Of a stretch of 64,000 nucleotides of DNA, positions 9,299 through 19,295 are shown piece after piece; the stretch's first letter is position 1, and every line of letters starts with the position of its first letter. Location of the stretch: contig NZ_FPCI01000002.1 of the NCBI RefSeq assembly GCF_900116385.1, positions 248,001 through 312,000 on the forward strand. The letters are read 5' to 3'. Under the pieces are notes generated by a model. The model was given only the letters and a program-made list of their open reading frames with translations, did no database searches and was not told the origin of the DNA. The position numbers and the translations under genes were made by a program. The stretch comes from Pseudoxanthomonas sp. YR558. GTDB taxonomy: Bacteria > Pseudomonadota > Gammaproteobacteria > Xanthomonadales > Xanthomonadaceae.

Positions 9299-11194
9299 TC
9301 ACGCCGCGTCGCCGCGCAAGGCACGCACGCGTGCTTCCAGCACTTCCGCCGTCGCGGCCGCGCCGTCCATCGGTTCGCCCGCCACGACATCTACGTGCGC
9401 ACGGAAGCGCCGTGGTACGCGCATGCGACCGAGACGCGTATCGCGACGGCTCCACATGCTGGCCCACATGCCCTTAAGCGCCATCGGCACCACGGGCACG
9501 GCGCGCCGCTCCAGGATCTTCTCTACGCCTGACTTGAACGCGGCGATGTCGCCGTCCTTCGTCAGCGCGCCTTCGGGGAAGATACCGACGATCTCGCCTT
9601 CGGCCAGCGCCGCGTCGATCTCGTCGAAGGCGCGTTGCATCAGTGCGGGGTCCTCGCGCGCGCCGGCGATCGGGATCGCCTTGGCGGTCCGGAAGATCCA
9701 GCTCATCACCGGGATGTTGAAGATCTTGTAGTACATGACGAAGCGCACCGGCCGCGGGATGGTCGCGGCCAAGATCAGCGCATCCATGTAGCTCACGTGG
9801 TTGCAGACCAGCAGCGCCGGGCCCTCGTCCGGCACATGCTTCTCGATGCCGTGCAGGCGCAGCCGGTACAGCGCGCGCACCAGCAACCAGCTGAGGAACC
9901 GCATCAGGAACTCGGGCACGATCGTGAAGATCCAGATCGCGACCACCGCGTTGGCAATGGCCAGCGCGAGGAACATCTGCGGGCTGCTCCAGTCCAGTGC
10001 GTGCAACCCAAGGCCCACCAGCGCCGCCAGCACGATGAATCCGGAGTTCTGGATGTTGAGCGCGGCGAACACGCGCGCCATCTGCGTTCGGTCGGTGCGG
10101 CTCTGGATCAGCGCGAAAAGGGGCACGACGAAGATGCCGGCGAACATGCCGATACCCACCAGGTCGATCATGATCCGCACGCTGCCGGCGTGGTGGACGA
10201 AGCCGGCGATGTCCAGTCCCGTCGCGGGTGTCAGGCCGGGCCGGGCGAAGTACAGATCGAGCAGGAACGCGCTCATGCCGAAGGCGCCGACCGGCACCAG
10301 GCCGATTTCGACCGTGCGGCCGGAGAGCTTCTCGCACAGCAACGAGCCGATGCCGGTGCCCACCGAGAACAGCGCCAGCGCAAACACATACAGCGTCGAC
10401 GAGCCGTCGGCGGCTCCCAGGTGGAGTTTCGCGTAGGCCGGCAACTGCGAGGTCAGCAGCGTACCGAAGAACCAGAACCACGACACGCCGAGAATGGCAT
10501 TGCGCACCGCCAACTGCTGCTTCGCCATGCGCAGCACGGCCAGCGATTCGGGAATGGGATTCCAGCGGATCTTCAGGTCGGGCGCGCCAGCGTCCATGCG
10601 CGGAATCATCCGCGACATCACGTTGCCCAGTACCGCCAGCAGCACGATGGCGACGGCGGCCGCTTGCGGCCCGTGCGCACCGGCGATCTGGAAGATCATG
10701 CCGCCGGCGATCATGCCGCACAGGATCGAGATCGACGTGCCCATCTCGACCAGGCCGTTGCCGCCGGTCAGCTCCTCCGGCTTGAGGATCGACGGCAGCA
10801 CGGAATACTTCACCGGCCCGAACAGCGTGGACTGCACGCCGGTGCAGAACAGCGCCACCAGCAACAGCGGCATGTTCTGCAGCAGGAAGCCAACCGCGGC
10901 CAGCGACATGATCACGATCTCCATCGTCGTGGTGATCACGATCAGCCGGTGCTTCTCCAGCTTCTCGGCGAACTGGCCGGCGATGGCGGAAAAGAGGAAG
11001 TACGGCAGGATGAAGATCGCCGGCGCCAAGGTGGCATACAACGAAAGCTGGTCGTCGCTGGCGCCCAGGAAGAACAGCAGCGCGATGATGGCCTGCCGAT
11101 AGACGTTGTCGTTGAAGGCGCCCAGCGCCTGGACGGTGAAATACGGCAGGAATCGCCGTTGTGTCAGCAGCGAAAACTGGCTGTGGCTGGACAT
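9299..11194 (-). CDS. MFS transporter fused to 1-acylglycerophosphate acyltransferase domain
   Basis: 631-residue fusion. Residues 1-420 are a 12-helix major facilitator (FNDNVYRQAIIALLFF, GPVKYSVLPSILKPEELTGGNGLVEM) of the lysophospholipid transporter LplT type. Residues about 430-631 are a PlsC-type acyltransferase with the catalytic NHVSYMDA (HX4D) and FPEGALTKDG motifs. It resembles the LplT-Aas system that flips lysophospholipid inward and re-acylates it, but no AMP-binding acyl-ACP ligase domain is present, so acyl donor supply must come from elsewhere. The ATG at 11194 begins MSSHSQFSLL; longer frames into the divergent promoter region are unlikely. Confidence 0.86.
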   Translation of the reverse strand: MSSHSQFSLLTQRRFLPYFTVQALGAFNDNVYRQAIIALLFFLGASDDQLSLYATLAPAIFILPYFLFSAIAGQFAEKLEKHRLIVITTTMEIVIMSLAAVGFLLQNMPLLLVALFCTGVQSTLFGPVKYSVLPSILKPEELTGGNGLVEMGTSISILCGMIAGGMIFQIAGAHGPQAAAVAIVLLAVLGNVMSRMIPRMDAGAPDLKIRWNPIPESLAVLRMAKQQLAVRNAILGVSWFWFFGTLLTSQLPAYAKLHLGAADGSSTLYVFALALFSVGTGIGSLLCEKLSGRTVEIGLVPVGAFGMSAFLLDLYFARPGLTPATGLDIAGFVHHAGSVRIMIDLVGIGMFAGIFVVPLFALIQSRTDRTQMARVFAALNIQNSGFIVLAALVGLGLHALDWSSPQMFLALAIANAVVAIWIFTIVPEFLMRFLSWLLVRALYRLRLHGIEKHVPDEGPALLVCNHVSYMDALILAATIPRPVRFVMYYKIFNIPVMSWIFRTAKAIPIAGAREDPALMQRAFDEIDAALAEGEIVGIFPEGALTKDGDIAAFKSGVEKILERRAVPVVPMALKGMWASMWSRRDTRLGRMRVPRRFRAHVDVVAGEPMDGAAATAEVLEARVRALRGDAA

Positions 11195-11336
11195 GCGCCC
11201 TCCGTGGGTTGCGCGCAGCCTAGCAAATCGATGTGGCGGTGCCATCCTGCCTGCCCGACAGCGTTCCACTGCTGGCGTTGATGGGGTGGGCGCGCGGGCG
11301 GATAGTGGCCGCCCCACGTCGTTCCCTCTCTCCCCC

Positions 11337-12443
11337 ATGAGCCTGCTGTTCTCGCCCGTCGACTTCGGGCCGCTACGCCTGTCCAACCGCATCGTCGTCG
11401 CGCCGATGTGCCAATACTCCGCCGAAGAAGGGCGCGCCACCGATTGGCATGCTTTCCATTGGCCTAATCTCGCCCAGTCCGGCGCTGGACTGGCCATCAT
11501 CGAAGCCACGGCGGTCGAGCCGCATGGACGCATCAGCTGGGCCAACATCGGTCTGTGGGACGACGCCACCGAGCAGGCCTTCGCGAACGCGCTTGCCGCC
11601 GCGCGCCGCCACTCGACGATGCCGTTGGGCGTGCAGCTCGCGCATGCGGGTCGCAAGGCGTCGACGCATCGCCCCTGGGACCACCACGGTGCGGCCATTC
11701 CACCCGATCACACGCACGGCTGGCAGACCGTCTCTGCATCCGCCATTCCCTATGCCGAAGGCGGCCTTCCGCCGATCGCGCTGGATCAGGCCGGTATCGA
11801 CGAGGTCATCGCCGCGTTCGTCGCGAGTGCGCGCCGCGCGGTCCGGTTGGGCCTGGACCTGATCGAGATCCATGCCGCGCATGGCTATCTGCTGCACCAG
11901 TTCCTGTCGCCGTTGAGCAACCGGCGCGAAGACGCCTATGGCGGCTCGTTGGAGAACCGCATGCGTCCGGTGCTGCAGATATTTGATGCGGTCAAGGCGG
12001 TGGTGCCGGCGACGATGGCGCTCGGCGTACGCATCTCGGCGACCGACTGGGTGGACGGCGGCTGGGACCTGGCGCAAAGCATCGTGCTGGCGAAGGCGCT
12101 GGATGCGCGCGGCTGCCATTTCATCGACGTGTCCAGCGGCGGCTTGCATCCGGCGCAACGGATCGCCGCGGCACCGGGTTACCAGGTGCCGTTCGCCGAC
12201 GCGATCAAACGGGAAGTGGCGATGCCGGTCATCGCCGTGGGCCTGATCACCGAGCCGCAGCAGGCGGACGACATCCTGCGACAAGGCCAGGCGGATGCCG
12301 TCGCGCTCGCGCGTGGCATCCTCTACGACCCGCGCTGGCCGTGGCACGCAGCCGCAGCACTGGGCGCCGACGTCGCGGTGGCGCCGCAGTACCTGCGCAG
12401 CGCGCCGCGGGAACACGCGGCGCGCTTCGTGCAGGCGGCCTGA
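11337..12443 (+). CDS. NADH:flavin oxidoreductase (Old Yellow Enzyme family, YqjM-like)
   Basis: 368-residue FMN-dependent ene-reductase that reduces activated C=C bonds with NAD(P)H. The TIM barrel shows the YqjM-class features: APMCQYSAEEGRATDWH with the redox-tuning Cys at residue 25 and its Tyr at 27, the active-site pair in EIHAAHGYLLHQFLSP, NRREDAYGGSLENR, and the phosphate-binding end VIAVGLI with ADAVALARGILYDPRWPWHAA. The start is the ATG at 11337; the in-frame extension upstream lies in the divergent promoter region. It is transcribed away from the MFS-acyltransferase and ends facing purD, almost touching it. Confidence 0.9.
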   Translation: MSLLFSPVDFGPLRLSNRIVVAPMCQYSAEEGRATDWHAFHWPNLAQSGAGLAIIEATAVEPHGRISWANIGLWDDATEQAFANALAAARRHSTMPLGVQLAHAGRKASTHRPWDHHGAAIPPDHTHGWQTVSASAIPYAEGGLPPIALDQAGIDEVIAAFVASARRAVRLGLDLIEIHAAHGYLLHQFLSPLSNRREDAYGGSLENRMRPVLQIFDAVKAVVPATMALGVRISATDWVDGGWDLAQSIVLAKALDARGCHFIDVSSGGLHPAQRIAAAPGYQVPFADAIKREVAMPVIAVGLITEPQQADDILRQGQADAVALARGILYDPRWPWHAAAALGADVAVAPQYLRSAPREHAARFVQAA

Positions 12444-12444
12444 C

Positions 12445-13737
12445 TCAGCCGGCGTCGCGCTCGCGCGCGATCGCGCGCCAGCCGATGTCGGTGCGGTGGA
12501 ACTCGTTCGTCCAGCGCACTTTCTCGACACCTTCGTAGGCTTGGCGCTGCGCATCGGACACGGACGCGCCGAGCGCGGCCACGCACAGCACGCGGCCGCC
12601 AGCACTCACCACGCGGCCTTCCGCATCCAGTGCGGTGCCGGCATGGAACACCTTTGCGGTATCCGGCACCTCGTCCAGCCCGGCGATCACGTCGCCGGTG
12701 ATGGGCGTTTCCGGATACGGCGATGCCGCCATCACCACGCCCAGCGACGGGCACGGATCCCACTTCGCCTCGACGGTGTCCAAGCGGCCGTCGATGGCCG
12801 CTTCCACCAGGTCCACGAGGTCGGACTGCAGGCGCAGCATCACCGGCTGCGTTTCCGGATCGCCGAAGCGCACGTTGAACTCGATCACCTTCGGTGCGCC
12901 GCTGCCATCGATCATCAGGCCGGCGTAGAGGAAGCCGGTGAACGGCACGCCGTCGGCGATCATGCCCTGCACGGTGGGATTCACGACCTCGCGCATGACG
13001 CGTGCGTGCACCTCGGGCGTGACCACGGGCGCGGGCGAATACGCGCCCATGCCGCCCGTATTGGGGCCGGTGTCGCCGTCGCCGACGCGCTTGTGGTCCT
13101 GGCTGGTCGCCATCGGCAGCGCGGTGGTGCCGTCGACCATCGATATGAAGCTCGCTTCTTCGCCTTCGAGGAACTCCTCGATCACCACGCGTGCGCCGGC
13201 ATCGCCGAACGCGTTTCCGGACAGCATGTCGCGCACCGCAGCCTCGGCTTCGTCCAGCGTCATCGCCACGATCACGCCCTTGCCGGCGGCCAGGCCGTCG
13301 GCCTTGACCACGATGGGCGCACCCTTCTCGCGCAGGTATGCCAGTGCTGCGTCGACATCGGTATGCACCGCGTAGAACGCGGTCGGGATGCCGTGGCGCG
13401 CGAGGAAATCCTTCGCGAACGCCTTGCTGCCTTCCAGCTGCGCCGCGGCCGCGGTGGGGCCGAAGATGCGCTGGCCCGCCAGGCGGAAACGATCCACTAC
13501 GCCGGCCACCAGCGGGACTTCCGGACCGACGACCGTCAGGCCCACGCCTTCGTCCTGCGCCAGCGCGAGCAAGCCTTCGATGTCAGTGACCTTGACCGGT
13601 ACGTTGCGGCAACCGGATTCCGTCGCCGTACCGGCATTCCCGGGCGCAACGATCACTTCGTCCACGCGCGGCGACTGCGCCAGTTTCCATGCCAGCGCAT
13701 GCTCGCGACCGCCGGAACCGATGACCAGGACTTTCAA
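12445..13737 (-). CDS. purD: Phosphoribosylamine--glycine ligase
   Basis: 430-residue GAR synthetase, second step of de novo purine synthesis: phosphoribosylamine + glycine + ATP to GAR. The ATP-grasp fold is plain: KVLVIGSGGREHALAWKL at the start, PGNAGTATESGCRN, the central KADGLAAGKGVIVA nucleotide loop, and SQDHKRVGDGDTGPNTGGMGAYSPAP. The start is a TTG at 13737, because GAGGAA lies 6 bases upstream and the N-terminus then matches the family exactly; no ATG fits. It is the last gene of the leftward purH unit and is separated from purH by a lipoprotein gene. Confidence 0.94.
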   Translation of the reverse strand: MKVLVIGSGGREHALAWKLAQSPRVDEVIVAPGNAGTATESGCRNVPVKVTDIEGLLALAQDEGVGLTVVGPEVPLVAGVVDRFRLAGQRIFGPTAAAAQLEGSKAFAKDFLARHGIPTAFYAVHTDVDAALAYLREKGAPIVVKADGLAAGKGVIVAMTLDEAEAAVRDMLSGNAFGDAGARVVIEEFLEGEEASFISMVDGTTALPMATSQDHKRVGDGDTGPNTGGMGAYSPAPVVTPEVHARVMREVVNPTVQGMIADGVPFTGFLYAGLMIDGSGAPKVIEFNVRFGDPETQPVMLRLQSDLVDLVEAAIDGRLDTVEAKWDPCPSLGVVMAASPYPETPITGDVIAGLDEVPDTAKVFHAGTALDAEGRVVSAGGRVLCVAALGASVSDAQRQAYEGVEKVRWTNEFHRTDIGWRAIARERDAG

Positions 13738-13766
13738 GGGGACTTCCTCAGGACAGGACCGGCGAA

Positions 13767-14186
13767 TCAGGCCGGCGGGGCGGCGCACTCGCGTGCGGGG
13801 AGGGTCAATTCGAAGAAAAGTGCACCGTCGCGGTCGACGAACCGGCGCACCAGCACCGCATCGGTGCCGATCAGGGGCTGCATCGCGGGCAATACGCACA
13901 ACGCGGTCATCGCCTGTTGTTCGCTTTCACGCAGCGCCCTGAACTTGGGATGGGCGCGCGTCTTCTCGGCATCGCCATCCGGCGAGCGCACGAGGAACAC
14001 CAGTCGATCGCCATCCACGGTAACCGATTCGGTCACCAGGCCGTCGAGATAGGGGGAGGGCAGCGTCGATGCCGTCTCGGCGCGCGCGGCTTCCAGCTTG
14101 CCCTGCATCCCCTGGCAACCCGCGAGCGCCAGCGCACCGATGACCGATGCGACACGTACGACCTGCGTCCAGCCGTGGAGGCGCAT
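13767..14186 (-). CDS. Predicted lipoprotein in the purH-purD interval
   Basis: 139-residue protein with a short signal peptide ending in the lipobox LALAGC, so the mature lipoprotein starts at Cys24. The rest is a small soluble domain with a Cys in ALCVLPAM and another near the C-terminus (PARECAAPPA), which could form a disulfide. I do not recognise the family. It begins 4 bases after the purH stop and ends 29 bases before the purD start, so it is embedded in a purine operon without an obvious reason. The signal and lipobox are direct observations; no function is claimed. Confidence 0.65.
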   Translation of the reverse strand: MRLHGWTQVVRVASVIGALALAGCQGMQGKLEAARAETASTLPSPYLDGLVTESVTVDGDRLVFLVRSPDGDAEKTRAHPKFRALRESEQQAMTALCVLPAMQPLIGTDAVLVRRFVDRDGALFFELTLPARECAAPPA

Positions 14187-14190
14187 GAGG

Positions 14191-15777
14191 TCAGTGCCGG
14201 AAGTGCCGCACGCCGGTGAACACCATCGCGATGCCGTGCTCGTCGGCTGCCGCGATCACTTCGCTGTCGCGCATGGAGCCGCCCGGCTGGATGACCGCCT
14301 TGATGCCGGCGGCCGCGGCGGCGTCGATGCCGTCGCGGAACGGGAAGAAGGCATCGCTGGCCATCACCGAGCCCTCGACGACCAGGTTCGCGTCCGCCGC
14401 CTTGATGCCGGCGATGCGCGCCGAATAGACGCGGCTCATCTGGCCGGCGCCGACACCGATGGTGCGGTGGTCCTTCGCATAGACGATGGCGTTGGACTTC
14501 ACGAACTTGGCCACCTTCCACGCGAACAGCAGGTCGATGAACTGCGCGTCGGTCGGCGCGAGTTTCGTCACTACCTTCAATTCGTCGCGCGTCACCACAC
14601 GGTCGTCGGCGGTCTGCATCAGCATGCCGGAGCCGACGCGCTTGGTGTCGATGAAGCCATTCGAGGCGGGAGCGAGCGGGATGCGCAGCACGCGCACGTT
14701 GGCTTTCTTGGCCGCGTAATCGAGCGCACCTTGTTCGTAGTCCGGTGCGATCAGCACCTCGACGAACTGGCGGTCCAGGATGACTTTTGCCGTGGCCGCG
14801 TCCAGCGTGCGGTTGAACGCGATGATGCCGCCGAACGCGCTGGTCGGGTCAGTGGCGTAGGCCAACTCGTAGGCATCGCCGCAGGCCACGCCGACCGCCA
14901 CGCCACAGGGGTTGGCATGCTTGACGATCACGCAGGCCGCCGCGTCGAACTGGCGCACGCATTCCCACGCCGCATCGCTGTCGGCGATGTTGTTGTAGCT
15001 CAGTTCCTTGCCCTGCAACTGGGTGAACGTCGCCAGCGAGCCCGGGGCAGGACACAGGTCGCGGTAGAACGCGGCCTGCTGGTGCGGATTCTCGCCGTAA
15101 CGCAGGTCCATCACCTTGACGAAGTTGCCGTTGGCCTGCGCGGCGAACGCGGCGCGCGCGGGCACCTCGCCCGCGGTGTCGGTGACGGAGGACAGGTAGG
15201 TGCTGATCGCAGCGTCGTACTGGGCGACACGATTGAACGCGGCCACCGACAGTGCGAAGCGCGTCGCTGCCGGCAGTGCGCCGCCGTTCGCGTCCAGCTC
15301 GGCGACCAGGCCGGCGTACTGCGATGGATCGGTGGCCACGGCGACGCGCGCGAAGTTCTTCGCGGCCGAACGCAGCATCGCAGGACCACCGATGTCGATG
15401 TTCTCGACCGCATCGGCCAGCGTGCAGCCGGCCTTCGCGGTGACGGCTTCGAACGGATACAGGTTGAGCACCAGGAGGTCGATCGCGCCGATGCCGTGCT
15501 CCGCCATGACGGCGTCGTCCTGGCCGGCGCGGCCGAGCAGGCCGCCATGCACCTTCGGGTGCAGCGTCTTGACGCGGCCGTCCATCATTTCCGGGAACCC
15601 CGTGACGTCGGCGACATCGCGGACGGTCAGGCCCGCGTCACGCAATGTCTTCGCAGTGCCGCCGGTGGACAGCAGTTCCACGCCATGGCGCGCCAGCGCG
15701 TGGGCCAGGTCGAGCAGGCCGGACTTGTCGGAAACGGACAGCAGCGCCCGTCGCACGGGCTGGAGATCGAGGGTCAT
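14191..15777 (-). CDS. purH: Bifunctional AICAR formyltransferase / IMP cyclohydrolase
   Basis: 528-residue enzyme catalysing the last two steps of IMP synthesis. The N-terminal cyclohydrolase (MGS-like) domain carries [39 protein letters not shown] and NLYPFEAV. The C-terminal formyltransferase has [23 protein letters not shown] and [11 protein letters not shown]. Normal family length. The ATG at 15777 begins [14 protein letters not shown]; an upstream in-frame ATG at 15825 adds a basic stretch not seen in the family. It lies 64 bases downstream of fis and is followed by the lipoprotein gene and purD. Confidence 0.95.
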   Translation of the reverse strand: MTLDLQPVRRALLSVSDKSGLLDLAHALARHGVELLSTGGTAKTLRDAGLTVRDVADVTGFPEMMDGRVKTLHPKVHGGLLGRAGQDDAVMAEHGIGAIDLLVLNLYPFEAVTAKAGCTLADAVENIDIGGPAMLRSAAKNFARVAVATDPSQYAGLVAELDANGGALPAATRFALSVAAFNRVAQYDAAISTYLSSVTDTAGEVPARAAFAAQANGNFVKVMDLRYGENPHQQAAFYRDLCPAPGSLATFTQLQGKELSYNNIADSDAAWECVRQFDAAACVIVKHANPCGVAVGVACGDAYELAYATDPTSAFGGIIAFNRTLDAATAKVILDRQFVEVLIAPDYEQGALDYAAKKANVRVLRIPLAPASNGFIDTKRVGSGMLMQTADDRVVTRDELKVVTKLAPTDAQFIDLLFAWKVAKFVKSNAIVYAKDHRTIGVGAGQMSRVYSARIAGIKAADANLVVEGSVMASDAFFPFRDGIDAAAAAGIKAVIQPGGSMRDSEVIAAADEHGIAMVFTGVRHFRH

Positions 15778-15841
15778 GGGGAGGGCGGTACGGAGCGGGG
15801 CGCGAATTATAACGCGCCGCAGCAAGCCGCCCGGTGGCCGC

Positions 15842-16114
15842 TCAGGCCAGCCCGTAGTCCTTGAGCTTCTTGCGCAGCGTGGCGCGGTGGATACCCAGCA
15901 TGGCCGCAGCGCGGCTCTGGTTGCCCTCGCAATGGTTCAGCACTTCGACGAACAGTGGAATTTCCATCTCACGCAGCACGATCTCATAGACATCGTCCGC
16001 ATCGCTGCCGTCCAGGTCGCGCAAATAGCGGCGCACGGATTGCGCCACGTGCTCACGCAACGGCGGTCGTTGCGCACCGCGCGTATGGTCCTGTCGGGTG
16101 GAGGCAGCGTTCAA
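15842..16114 (-). CDS. fis: DNA-binding protein Fis
   Basis: 90-residue nucleoid protein and transcription factor. The dimer core ([16 protein letters not shown]) and C-terminal helix-turn-helix ([26 protein letters not shown]) are canonical. The start is read as TTG at 16114, with AGGGGA about 5 bases upstream and the family-like N-terminus NAASTR; the longer ATG frame (to 16210) adds an unrelated tail. Fis sits between a DUF3426 gene and purH, all leftward. In E. coli fis follows dusB instead, so this is a lineage-specific context. Confidence 0.93.
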   Translation of the reverse strand: MNAASTRQDHTRGAQRPPLREHVAQSVRRYLRDLDGSDADDVYEIVLREMEIPLFVEVLNHCEGNQSRAAAMLGIHRATLRKKLKDYGLA

Positions 16115-16235
16115 TCGGTTCCCCTGGTGACACGGATTGCTGAGGCCCGCCTTGTGCTTGTCGGTTTTCGGCGGGGGGACGAGTCTAGCGCCTGATCGGG
16201 GCGCGTGCATCCGCTTTTTTGATGAATCGGGGCGA

Positions 16236-17255
16236 TTAACGGAAGTCGAAGGAAAACGCGACGACGTTGGCGCTCGGTTCCTTCACGCTCACGGCCATCT
16301 GCGCGCTCTGTCCCGGGCCGATCAAGGACGATGACTCGCCTTGGGGCAGATAGTCGGCCGGCTGCAACGCACGTGCGCCCAAGGTGCGACCGTCGGCATC
16401 CTTCAGCGTCAGCAGGATGACCGGCCACGCCTGCGCCCAACGCGCTTCGTTGCGGAACGTGGCCTGGGCCTGCAGCGTGCCGGGACTACCGATGATGGGC
16501 CGCACGTCGCGGCTCAGCATGGTGAAGGCCGCGGGTTCGCGCCAGGTGGGTACGTCGCAACGGAATACCCCGCACAGCGCAACCACGATGGGCCGCCAGC
16601 CCGCCTGCGTGGCAAGCCGCGCGCGATCGGCCAGCAACACTTGCGCGCAGAGCAATAGCGACAATGCGATCACCGCGAACCACTGGATTCGTGCCTGTTT
16701 CGCGTGCACCGGTGTGGTGCGCCCGCGCTGCAGGAAACGTGGTCCCGTCGGACCACGGGCCTTCGGTCTCGCGTCGACGACCGCCGCCGCCTGTGGCGCT
16801 TCGGTGGGCGCTTCGCCGTGCAGGGTGGCATCCGCCTGCACGGCGAGTGCGGTGTCCGTGTGTTCGCCGGAGGATGCGTCCGCGGTATCCGTTGTCGTCG
16901 CTTCAACGGGTTCGATCACGCCGTCCGTTTCGACGGGTGCGAGGGCCTCTATGGCCTCGGACGCGGGCTCCGCTGCGCGCGTATCGGGGTCCACCCCGCG
17001 CACTGCAATGTCGTTGGCGTGGTCTTCGCGCGTTTCGACCGGTGCCGCCGGCTCCATCTTCGCCGCGTCGGCGACGACTTCATCCTTCGGCGGCAGAGCA
17101 GCATGCAGGAACGTCGCCAGGCTGGGCGATGTCGTCGCGCCGATAGCGTCGCCCGCCTGCAACGGCTTGCCGCAGCGCGTACAGGCGACAGGCAGTGCCT
17201 GCGTCTGTGGATCGCGGGCGACCAGAAACTGGCAGTGGGGACAGGCGATGAACAT
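16236..17255 (-). CDS. Zinc-ribbon DUF3426 membrane protein
   Basis: 339-residue protein with an N-terminal zinc finger of the MJ0042 type (CPHCQFLV, then CTRCGKPL, two CxxC pairs within the first 30 residues), a long acidic, Ala/Glu-rich low-complexity linker (about 50-180), one membrane segment (about 195-213, [18 protein letters not shown]), and a C-terminal DUF3426 beta-sandwich ending in VVAFSFDFR. The predicted topology puts the zinc finger in the cytoplasm and DUF3426 in the periplasm. It follows prmA and precedes fis, a gene order I know from xanthomonads. Function unknown. Confidence 0.84.
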   Translation of the reverse strand: MFIACPHCQFLVARDPQTQALPVACTRCGKPLQAGDAIGATTSPSLATFLHAALPPKDEVVADAAKMEPAAPVETREDHANDIAVRGVDPDTRAAEPASEAIEALAPVETDGVIEPVEATTTDTADASSGEHTDTALAVQADATLHGEAPTEAPQAAAVVDARPKARGPTGPRFLQRGRTTPVHAKQARIQWFAVIALSLLLCAQVLLADRARLATQAGWRPIVVALCGVFRCDVPTWREPAAFTMLSRDVRPIIGSPGTLQAQATFRNEARWAQAWPVILLTLKDADGRTLGARALQPADYLPQGESSSLIGPGQSAQMAVSVKEPSANVVAFSFDFR

Positions 17256-17306
17256 GGCCGCTATTCAACCACGCGGGCCCGCGCGCGTGTTGTGATCGCA
17301 GTGGCC

Positions 17307-18224
17307 TCAGCGACGCACGCCGTCGATACGCATCCAGTCACCGTCCTGGGTCGCCTGGAGCGCGTCGAACCAGGCGGCATAGCGGACCAGCAGATCGTCC
17401 TCCTGCCCTTTCAGGATGCCCGACAGCGCGATGCGACCACCGGGCGCCACACGCTCGGCTAGCGTCTCGGCCAGCGCATCCAACGCAGAGGCCAGGATGT
17501 TGGCTACGACGATCGGATACGTGGCCACGGGTTCGTCTTCGGGCAAGTACACCTGGAGGCGTTCATCGATACCGTTGCGCTGCGCGTTATCCGCGCTGGC
17601 CAGTAAGGCCTGCGGGTCGTTGTCCACGCCCACCGCGCCGGCAGCACCGAGTTTGAGCGCGGCGAGCGCGAGGATGCCGGAGCCGCAACCGAAGTCCAGC
17701 ACCTGGCGGCCCTGCAGTTCGCCACTGCTGGCCAGCCCATCCAGCCAGCGCAGGCATAGGGCGGTGGTGGGGTGCGTACCTGAGCCGAACGCGAGCCCGG
17801 GGTCGAGCCGCACGATGGCGGCATGGTCCGTTTGCGCTTCGTCGGGGACGGCATGGTTCCACGGCACGATGAAGGTGCGCGCACCGAACTGCATCGGCTT
17901 GAACTGGTCCAGCCAGGCGCGTTCCCAGTCTTCGTCCGCCACGGTACGGAAGCCGACTTGCGTCCAGTCCAGGCCGGAATCGAAGGCTTCCAGCGCGGCG
18001 AGCAGGGTCAGCGCATCCGCGTCGGCGTCGAACAGGGCGGTCAGCACAAGCGCTTTCCATAACGGCGTTTCGCCCACCCCCGGCTCGAGGATCGCACGCT
18101 CGTTGCCGGTATCGGCATCCGCATCCAAGAGCGTGACCGACAATGCGCCGACGTCTTCCAGGGCGTTCTCGTAGCGCGGCTGCTCGGCTTCGGTGCAGCG
18201 CAGGGAGAGTTCCAGATAGGGCAT
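17307..18224 (-). CDS. prmA: Ribosomal protein L11 methyltransferase
   Basis: 305-residue SAM-dependent enzyme that trimethylates ribosomal protein L11. The N-terminal L11-binding domain ([36 protein letters not shown]) precedes a Rossmann methyltransferase with the PrmA-specific [14 protein letters not shown], the SAM loop [24 protein letters not shown] and the catalytic-site motif [10 protein letters not shown]. Normal length. It heads the leftward block prmA-DUF3426-fis-purH-purD, and the region 18225-18362 separates it from the divergent gene at 18363. Confidence 0.95.
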   Translation of the reverse strand: MPYLELSLRCTEAEQPRYENALEDVGALSVTLLDADADTGNERAILEPGVGETPLWKALVLTALFDADADALTLLAALEAFDSGLDWTQVGFRTVADEDWERAWLDQFKPMQFGARTFIVPWNHAVPDEAQTDHAAIVRLDPGLAFGSGTHPTTALCLRWLDGLASSGELQGRQVLDFGCGSGILALAALKLGAAGAVGVDNDPQALLASADNAQRNGIDERLQVYLPEDEPVATYPIVVANILASALDALAETLAERVAPGGRIALSGILKGQEDDLLVRYAAWFDALQATQDGDWMRIDGVRR

Positions 18225-18327
18225 GGGGCAGGCAGCGGCAGGGGAGGTTGCCTAGTGTCTCACGCGGTCCTGGGAGGGTGCCCGCGACGGAAGGTGGTTC
18301 CGGACCGCCTGGCGTGACGTCCGTTCG

Positions 18328-18356
18328 TTGAAAGCCCGGGAATCGGCCGGGATAAT
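18328..18356 (+). promoter_or_regulatory. Strong sigma70-type promoter for a leaderless transcript
   Basis: TTGAAA at 18328-18333 and GATAAT at 18351-18356 are separated by exactly 17 bases. Each hexamer matches the consensus at five of six positions. The -10 ends 6 bases before the GTG start at 18363, so transcription would begin at or next to the start codon and the mRNA would be leaderless. Confidence 0.65.
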
Positions 18357-18362
18357 GGCCGG

Positions 18363-19295
18363 GTGCCCCGGAAGCTGCTATTGCCGATCCTGCTGGTGGG
18401 CCTGCTGGGCGCGCTGGCGTGGATGCCGCTGCGCCAGGCGGGCTGGACCGGTGTTGCCTTCGGTGGTGGCGATAGCGAGAGCACGCCAGAGTTGGTAGGC
18501 GCGATGGCGACGCCGCCAGCATCGCGCCTGGTGCCCATGGCGCTGCGGCCGGCACCGGTCCTGTCTCCGCTACGACGGGGCTTCGAAGAGAGTGTCGATC
18601 TGTTCGCGTACTCGCGCGAGCTGACGATGTGGGCCTCCGCGGGCGATGCTGACGCGATGTGGCTGCTCAGCCTTGTGCAGGACTATTGCGCGGGTTTCGC
18701 GGCGGACCCGACCGGTTATGCGCAGGACACGCGCGTCATCGCGAAGCTCGGATTGTCGGGCGGCGCGGCGATGCTGTCGGCACGCCAGCGCGTGCAGCAA
18801 CGGTGCGCGCGCTTCGTCCCGCAGGACGGATTCTCGCTGCCGGTGATCGTTAACCAGCGCATGCAGGCGGCACGTGCAGGCAGCCTGGCCGCGGAAGCGG
18901 CGCTGCTGGCGATGGATCGGCCGCTCGATGCCGGCGACGACTATCGGCGCGAGCTCGTGCAACGCGTATTGGATTCCGGCGACCCCTTCGCTTTCGTGGC
19001 GATCGCTCCGGCGATGGGTAGTGTGGGCAGCGGTCGCACCGAGACCCTCGGTGAGGTGTCCGGCAGCGACCTGAGCGAGATCGCGTGGCGCATCGCCTCG
19101 TGCAGGCTCGGCATGGACTGCAGCCCGGACGGTTCGATGATGACCAACTACTGCGTCAATGGCGGGATCTGCTCGCAGGACGAAACGCAGGATTTCAGCA
19201 CCTTCGCGCGGGACGCCGGCGTCCCGCGCCAGGGTGAGGACAACGTGGAAGAAATGGTGGGCACCTTGCTGTCCCACACGGGAGTCGAAGGATGA
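18363..19295 (+). CDS. Hypothetical envelope protein, probably exported
   Basis: 310-residue protein starting at GTG, with an N-terminal hydrophobic helix (KLLLPILLVGLLGALAWMPL) that acts as signal or anchor. The exported part is largely alpha-helical with several Cys residues (VQDYCAGF, QQRCARF, SCRLGMDCSPDG, YCVNGGICSQDE), suggesting disulfides in the periplasm. I do not recognise the family. No Shine-Dalgarno is visible, but an excellent promoter ends 6 bases upstream, favouring leaderless expression. Its stop overlaps the start of the next gene (ATGA), so the two form an operon. Confidence 0.62.
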   Translation: MPRKLLLPILLVGLLGALAWMPLRQAGWTGVAFGGGDSESTPELVGAMATPPASRLVPMALRPAPVLSPLRRGFEESVDLFAYSRELTMWASAGDADAMWLLSLVQDYCAGFAADPTGYAQDTRVIAKLGLSGGAAMLSARQRVQQRCARFVPQDGFSLPVIVNQRMQAARAGSLAAEAALLAMDRPLDAGDDYRRELVQRVLDSGDPFAFVAIAPAMGSVGSGRTETLGEVSGSDLSEIAWRIASCRLGMDCSPDGSMMTNYCVNGGICSQDETQDFSTFARDAGVPRQGEDNVEEMVGTLLSHTGVEG

